The notes under the pieces: generated by a model | Database searches by the model: none | What the model was told of the DNA's origin: nothing | The model's input: the letters and a program-made list of their open reading frames with translations, nothing else | Assembly: GCA_050943315.1 (NCBI GenBank) | Contig: JBMNOY010000027.1 | Coordinates: 1 to 27,008, forward strand | Direction of reading: 5' to 3' | Source of the DNA: JBDKUD01 sp050943315 | Lineage (GTDB): Bacteria; Bacillota; Syntrophomonadia; Syntrophomonadales; Syntrophomonadaceae | Length of the DNA stretch: 27,008 bases | Translations under genes and position numbers: made by a program | In this document: piece by piece, positions 23,512-27,008 of the stretch | Layout of the letters: every line of letters begins with the position of its first letter | How positions within the stretch are numbered: the first letter of the stretch is position 1

Positions 23512-24813
23512 GTGAGAATGATAGACCTAATTCAGAAAAAGAAAAACGGCGGGGTATTTACCAAGGATGAAATTGACTATATAGTTAAGGGCTACACCGA
23601 TGGAGATATACCTGATTATCAGATGTCAGCCCTTTTGATGGCGATTTGCTTTCAGGGAATGAATAAGGCGGAAATATCCCATTTAACCATGGCTTATGTA
23701 AATTCCGGTGATATTATTGATCTATCTGCCATTGAAGGCATAATAGTGGATAAACATTCTACTGGCGGGGTAGGAGATAAAGTGAGTCTGATAGTACTGC
23801 CGCTGGTAGCCAGTACCGGAGTTCCGGTAGCCAAAATGAGCGGCAGAGGTTTGGGGCATACCGGCGGGACTATTGATAAATTGGAATCTATTCCCGGCTT
23901 TGGAATAGAGTTAAGCGAAGCGGAATTCATAGCCAATGTTAACCACTACAAGATGGCTATTGCAGGACAATCCGCTAATTTAACCCCTGCCGACAAAAGA
24001 ATATATGCCCTAAGAGATGTAACTGCTACCGTAGATAGTATTCCATTAATCGCCAGTTCGGTGATGAGCAAGAAAATTGCTTCCGGTGCTGATAGTATAG
24101 TTTTAGATGTGAAGATGGGGTCGGGAGCTTTTATGAAATCCCTGGATGCAGCCCGGGAGTTGGCTCATACCATGGTTGAAATAGGGAAATCACTAAACCG
24201 GCAGACGATTGCCGTTATTACTGACATGAGCCAGCCGCTGGGATATGAAGTGGGTAATGCCAATGAGGTTAAAGAAGCTATAGATGTTCTTAAGGGCCGG
24301 GGTGCTGAAGATATAACTGCCGTATCTTTAACTATTGCATCATATATGACGATTTTGGGAGGGGCTTTTCCTGATTTCAACACCGCCTATAAAGAATTAC
24401 AGGCCGTGATTAGCTCCGGTGAAGCAGTCCGTAAACTAAAACAATTGGTGAAGATTCAAGGCGGTGATCCAGAGGTTATAGACAACCCGGATCAATTGCT
24501 TATGGCCCGGAATCATATAGAGATTAAAGCTTTGAAAAGCGGTTATATAAACTCAATTGAAGCGGAGAGTATTGGCATAGCTGCCATGTTGCTGGGGGCT
24601 GGAAGAAAAACCAAAGAGGATAAAATAGATCATTGTGCAGGTATCACTTTGGCGAAAAAAGTAGGGGATAAGGTCAGAAAAGGTGAGAACCTGTGTGTTC
24701 TGCATACCAATCGGGATGATTACCAAAACTCCCAAAATATTGCCAGCCATGCCTTTACCATTAGTGATATTAAGCCTCAGTCAATTACTTTTGTTCACGA
24801 TGTGATTCAATAA
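23512..24813 (+). CDS. pdp: Pyrimidine-nucleoside phosphorylase
   Basis: The enzyme splits uridine, thymidine and deoxyuridine with phosphate to base plus pentose 1-phosphate, which feeds DeoB. It has 433 residues, the same as B. subtilis Pdp. The signature KMSGRGLGHTGGTIDKLE is present. VDKHSTGGVGD precedes it, and ALRDVTATVDSIPLIASS and SKKIASGAD follow. The C-terminal domain ends with the LGAGRKTKEDKID segment. GTG 23512 is chosen: AGGGGG at 23498-23503 gives 8-nt spacing, and the protein then begins MRM-DLI like Pdp. An upstream TTG at 23491 and ATG at 23506 are in frame but poorly spaced. Confidence 0.96.
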   Translation: MRMIDLIQKKKNGGVFTKDEIDYIVKGYTDGDIPDYQMSALLMAICFQGMNKAEISHLTMAYVNSGDIIDLSAIEGIIVDKHSTGGVGDKVSLIVLPLVASTGVPVAKMSGRGLGHTGGTIDKLESIPGFGIELSEAEFIANVNHYKMAIAGQSANLTPADKRIYALRDVTATVDSIPLIASSVMSKKIASGADSIVLDVKMGSGAFMKSLDAARELAHTMVEIGKSLNRQTIAVITDMSQPLGYEVGNANEVKEAIDVLKGRGAEDITAVSLTIASYMTILGGAFPDFNTAYKELQAVISSGEAVRKLKQLVKIQGGDPEVIDNPDQLLMARNHIEIKALKSGYINSIEAESIGIAAMLLGAGRKTKEDKIDHCAGITLAKKVGDKVRKGENLCVLHTNRDDYQNSQNIASHAFTISDIKPQSITFVHDVIQ

Positions 24814-24857
24814 AGCAAGTCATACTAATAGGTAGACGGTATAGCTTTTTTTACCGG

Positions 24858-24900
24858 GTATAATGCTGCAGCAATCTACTGCAGCATTATACGTTTTGGT
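24858..24900 (+). terminator. Terminator hairpin between pdp and the convergent nifU-like gene
   Basis: GTATAATGCTGCAG (24858-24871) and CTGCAGCATTATAC (24879-24892) form a perfect 14-bp stem with a 7-nt loop, followed by GTTTTGGTT. As a symmetric stem between convergent genes it may act in both directions, but the T-run is better on the + strand. Confidence 0.75.
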
Positions 24901-24904
24901 TAAC

Positions 24905-25126
24905 TTAGACTGAAACGACTTCCTTTATTTCTGGTATGGATTCTTTAAGAGTCTTTTCAATGCCATTTTTCAGTGTCATGGTTGCCATCGGGCAGCCGCC
25001 GCAGGCTCCCGTTAAACGAACCTTAACAACGCCTTCTTTGTCAACCTCAATCAGCTCTACATCACCACCGTCGCGCTGCAGCGCCGGACGGATATTGTCA
25101 AGTATAGCTTCAACCTTTTCACGCAT
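24905..25126 (-). CDS. NifU C-terminal domain protein (Fe-S cluster scaffold/carrier)
   Basis: The protein has 73 residues, the size of a stand-alone Nfu domain. The motif GACGGCPMATMTLKNGIE (about 39-56) contains the CxxC pair that binds a [4Fe-4S] cluster. The N-terminal helix reads KVEAILDNIRPALQRDGGDVEL. Known of the family: carries clusters to apoproteins. ATG start with GGGTGA about 10 nt upstream on the - strand. It is the only clear gene on that strand in the last 17 kb and is monocistronic with its own promoter. Confidence 0.93.
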   Translation of the reverse strand: MREKVEAILDNIRPALQRDGGDVELIEVDKEGVVKVRLTGACGGCPMATMTLKNGIEKTLKESIPEIKEVVSV

Positions 25127-25167
25127 CTAACACTTTCACCCTTTCTAATTGTTTTTCCTGGTTTAAG

Positions 25168-25195
25168 TTTATAACTATGGGCAAGATTATTTCAA
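25168..25195 (-). promoter_or_regulatory. Sigma-A promoter of the nifU-like gene
   Basis: On the - strand TTGAAA (25195-25190) and TATAAA (25173-25168) are spaced by 16 nt, a good housekeeping promoter about 40 nt upstream of the ATG at 25126. Confidence 0.6.
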
Positions 25196-25279
25196 TATAA
25201 GCTTATGTGTTTTTAGATAATTCTATTTAATGTTTTGGGGGTAATTACATTGAGGCTGAATGATGCCTAAATCGTTTTT

Positions 25280-25360
25280 CCTATCACGGATCTGATATAA
25301 TAATCGCATTACCGGGTTAAATATTATGCACACTTAGCGTTTTTTGCGGTAATAATTTAG
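25280..25360 (+). promoter_or_regulatory. Extended -10 promoter and leader of the alcohol dehydrogenase gene
   Basis: TGATATAAT at 25293-25301 is a perfect extended -10 element; the -35 region is weak. Just after the predicted start an inverted repeat, ATTACCG (about 25308-25314) and CGGTAAT (about 25346-25352), spans a T-rich interior. A regulator site or a leader hairpin is possible, and no Rex-type dyad was found. Confidence 0.45.
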
Positions 25361-25381
25361 GTTTAATAAGGAGAGGTAGCT

Positions 25382-26488
25382 ATGTTGTGGCAATGGCGCT
25401 TACCAACAAATATTTTTTTTGGTGCCGATGCAGTAAAAAGCAACTATCAGGCAATGCGTAAACTGGGGCAAAAGGCTTTGCTGGTTATCGGCCAGGGTGG
25501 TTCAGCCAGGCGTAACGGTGCACTTAATGATGTATGTCAGGCTCTGCAAAAATCTTCCCTGGAGTGGGATTTGTTTGACCAGGTTGAAGCCAACCCGTCA
25601 ATTAACACCGTTCGCAAAGGGGCCCAAATAGCCTCAATGGGCAACTGCGATTTTGTAATCGGTATTGGGGGAGGTTCTCCTCTGGATGCCGCCAAGGCTA
25701 TTGCCGTGTTAGCTGTTAATGATATCAGTGATGCAAAGCTCTTTAGTCAGGAATATACAAGTGCTTTACCTGTAGTTGCAGTGCCTACCACAGCCGGTAC
25801 CGGCTCCGAAGTAACCCCAGCAAGTATCATAACTTATCCGCAGGCAGAAACCAAATTAACTGTTTCCAGTCCCCTTATCATTCCCCGGCTGGCTTTTCTT
25901 GATCCGGCTTATACGATGGAATTGCCCCGGACCATAACTATTGACACCGCAGTGGATGCTTTTGCTCATGCACTGGAAGGTTATCTTGCCCAAAGAAGCA
26001 ATCCGTTAACCGATATGGCAGCCGGGGCGGCTCTTGCCCAATTGGGGCCTAAGCTCGCGCAGTTAGCTGACGGTCAGACATTATCCCGGGCTGATCGTGA
26101 GGTTTTGCTATATGCGTCTCTGCTGGCGGGCGTGGTTATCAGCCATACCGGTACGTCAATTCCCCATGCGATGGGATACTCTCTTACCTATTTTAAGGGA
26201 CTGCCACATGGACGGGCTACCGGTATGTTATTACCTGCTTTTATGGATTTTAATTTATCACACAGTAACGATCCTAAATTAAAAGAAGCACTTAATAGGT
26301 CGGGCTTTTATAGTATAGATAAACTCCGGTCCGTCTTGCACAGACTGCTTGGCCAGGCACCGGCTTGCAGCAGGGAAGAAAAAGAAAAGTATGTTAATAT
26401 ATGTATGTCACAAAAGGCCAGAAGTATAGCGAATAATTTGGTTGCTGCCAATGCCAATGATCTACTAAATATGATGAATAGTATATAA
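25382..26488 (+). CDS. Iron-containing alcohol dehydrogenase
   Basis: This NAD(P)-dependent group III alcohol dehydrogenase has 368 residues. The nucleotide-binding GGGSP lies at 96-100 and is followed by LDAAKAIA. PTTAGTGSEVT (135-145) is present. The Fe2+ ligands are D192 and H196 (TAVDAFAHALEGY), H262 (PHAMGY) and H276 (PHGRATG). ATG start with AAGGAGAGG upstream. Its substrate cannot be told from sequence; in fermentative or syntrophic anaerobes these enzymes reduce aldehydes to alcohols or work in the opposite direction. It stands alone with its own promoter, and the next gene is preceded by a riboswitch-like leader. Confidence 0.93.
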   Translation: MLWQWRLPTNIFFGADAVKSNYQAMRKLGQKALLVIGQGGSARRNGALNDVCQALQKSSLEWDLFDQVEANPSINTVRKGAQIASMGNCDFVIGIGGGSPLDAAKAIAVLAVNDISDAKLFSQEYTSALPVVAVPTTAGTGSEVTPASIITYPQAETKLTVSSPLIIPRLAFLDPAYTMELPRTITIDTAVDAFAHALEGYLAQRSNPLTDMAAGAALAQLGPKLAQLADGQTLSRADREVLLYASLLAGVVISHTGTSIPHAMGYSLTYFKGLPHGRATGMLLPAFMDFNLSHSNDPKLKEALNRSGFYSIDKLRSVLHRLLGQAPACSREEKEKYVNICMSQKARSIANNLVAANANDLLNMMNSI

Positions 26489-26550
26489 TTTTGTCAGAAC
26501 TTTGGTTTTAGCAGGATTAATTTAGAATACCTAGAATACTAAATAAAAAC

Positions 26551-26662
26551 AAATACTCTCCGAGCCTGATGCCCTAAAGTGCTTCCAGGGGCTTCAGGAC
26601 GATAGGGTACGGTTGGAAACGAACGTGCCTCCCATATGGAAAGGAGGGCTGTATTGGTGGAT
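26551..26662 (+). ncRNA. Candidate Moco/Tuco riboswitch (molybdenum or tungsten cofactor aptamer)
   Basis: This is a ~110-nt compact structured leader. Paired arms seen: AATAC 26552-26556 with GTATT 26651-26655 (closing stem); CCTGA 26565-26569 with TCAGG 26594-26598; inside it CCCT 26572-26575 with AGGG 26587-26590; TACG(G)TT 26608-26614 with AACGTG 26622-26627; and CCTCC 26628-26632 with GGAGG 26643-26647. CTCCGAGCC near the 5' end and GTGCCTCCC...GGAAAGGAGGG near the 3' end are the conserved blocks I associate with the Moco RNA motif. The terminator that follows fits a transcriptional switch. Tuco variants lack one helix, and I cannot decide Mo versus W. Recognition is from memory; a covariance search would settle it. 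Confidence 0.68.
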
Positions 26663-26668
26663 TACTAA

Positions 26669-26699
26669 GGTAAGCCTCTTTCATAGGGCTTACCTTTTT
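26669..26699 (+). terminator. Expression-platform terminator 1
   Basis: GGTAAGCC (26669-26676) pairs with GGCTTACC (26687-26694), 8 bp with a 10-nt loop, followed by TTTTTA. The flanks ACTAA and TTAGT can extend it. It lies 14 nt after the aptamer-like closing stem, as expected for a riboswitch that controls transcription. Confidence 0.85.
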
Positions 26700-26707
26700 A
26701 GTAAGTT

Positions 26708-26736
26708 AACCCGGCTTTCCCTGCCGGGTTTTTTTT
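26708..26736 (+). terminator. Second tandem terminator
   Basis: AACCCGGC (26708-26715) pairs with GCCGGGTT (26723-26730), with an 8-nt run of T following. It is a strong intrinsic terminator only 9 nt after the first, so the downstream gene sits behind two stops. Confidence 0.9.
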
Positions 26737-26804
26737 ATGGGGTAGCAGTATGATTACCGCCTGCCTAAAACATAGTATAAAAGCAGGTTAGCGGGGGTGT
26801 AAAA

Positions 26805-27008
26805 ATGAATATTTGGCCTGCTAAACGATGGGTGCCGGAGAAATCAACTAGGACCAATTACCATTGGCATAAGGTAGTGTTGCAGGAAAAGATACTTCCT
26901 GAACTGGAAATCGTAGCCAAGGCACAGGCTGTATATGATATGGGAATGGGCATTCCTCCAACTGCCAGAGTTATAAAAGATGGCCTGACTGGAAAGGAAG
27001 TAGTAGTA
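26805..27008 (+). CDS. Partial gene, product not recognised, cut by the window edge
   Basis: Only 68 codons are present, with no stop before the end. ATG start with GGGGGTG at 26793-26799 and 5-nt spacing. The N-terminus (MNIWPAKRW) is aromatic, the next part is basic, and the last part (PTARVIKDGLTGKEVVV) looks soluble. There is no signal peptide and no membrane helix in what is visible. A CCTGC/GCAGG hairpin flanked by CCGC/GCGG overlaps the SD region (26757-26795), so translation may also be controlled. Because it lies behind a Moco/Tuco-like leader it may act in Mo/W cofactor use or transport; that is inference only. Confidence 0.7.
   Translation, partial: MNIWPAKRWVPEKSTRTNYHWHKVVLQEKILPELEIVAKAQAVYDMGMGIPPTARVIKDGLTGKEVVV

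Noticed and set aside
24936..25130. 64-residue + strand ORF opposite the nifU-like gene
   Set aside because: The - strand protein has the CxxC Nfu motif, so the + strand frame is a shadow.
26551..26662. SRP RNA, T-box or c-di-GMP riboswitch at the right end
   Set aside because: The SRP tetraloop block (GGAAGCAGCC), the T-box sequence (TGGNACCGCG) and the c-di-GMP GGCAAACC block are all absent. The Moco-type blocks fit better.
1..27008. CRISPR array, tRNA, rRNA or insertion sequence
   Set aside because: No spaced direct repeats, cloverleaf with conserved TTCGA arm, rRNA blocks or transposase motifs were seen.

Overview
The window comes from a low-to-mid G+C, endospore-forming Firmicute of the anaerobic Clostridia. 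A Syntrophomonas-like organism fits best, but the species is inferred, not proven. The evidence is spo0A, spoIVB and spoIIM, the Bacillus/Clostridium gene order dxs-tlyA-argR-recN-spoIVB-spo0A and spoIIM-small membrane protein-xerD-deoB, strong purine-rich Shine-Dalgarno (SD) sites, and heavy use of TTG and GTG starts. Almost everything is on the + strand in tightly packed operons.

The left end (about 171-760) has no convincing protein gene. It holds a long, highly structured RNA that I identify as an OLE RNA (ornate, large, extremophilic RNA). It is enclosed by a 13-bp helix joining 183-195 to 745-757. Immediately downstream is a four-helix membrane protein with a DxxxD motif, the expected partner OapA, followed by dxs. 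The operon continues with tlyA (rRNA 2'-O-methyltransferase), nadK, argR and recN. A small single-pass membrane protein lies on the opposite strand before spoIVB. Then comes spo0A, with a sigma-H-like promoter and two 0A-box-like sites, closed by a strong terminator.

From 10.1 to about 14.8 kb is a cell-envelope operon: a SteA-like protein, a SteB/MctB-like coiled-coil membrane protein, a family 2 glycosyltransferase, a MraY/WecA-like phosphoglycosyl transferase and a PepT-like M20 peptidase. From 14.9 to 20.2 kb are a DUF3866 protein, an ADP-ribose pyrophosphatase, an endonuclease Q-type nuclease, an unrecognised protein with faint ComB resemblance, and a CBS-domain manganese pyrophosphatase with a terminator. 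From 20.3 to 24.9 kb are spoIIM, a YqzK-position small membrane protein, xerD, and the nucleoside catabolic pair deoB-pdp, closed by a 14-bp perfect hairpin.

A NifU C-terminal-domain protein lies on the - strand, followed by an iron-dependent alcohol dehydrogenase. The right end has a leader (26551-26736) that looks like a Moco/Tuco (molybdenum or tungsten cofactor) riboswitch with two tandem terminators. It precedes a gene cut by the window edge.

The two most interesting elements are the OLE RNA/OapA locus and the Moco/Tuco-type leader. Both belong to described families, but their partners here deserve attention.
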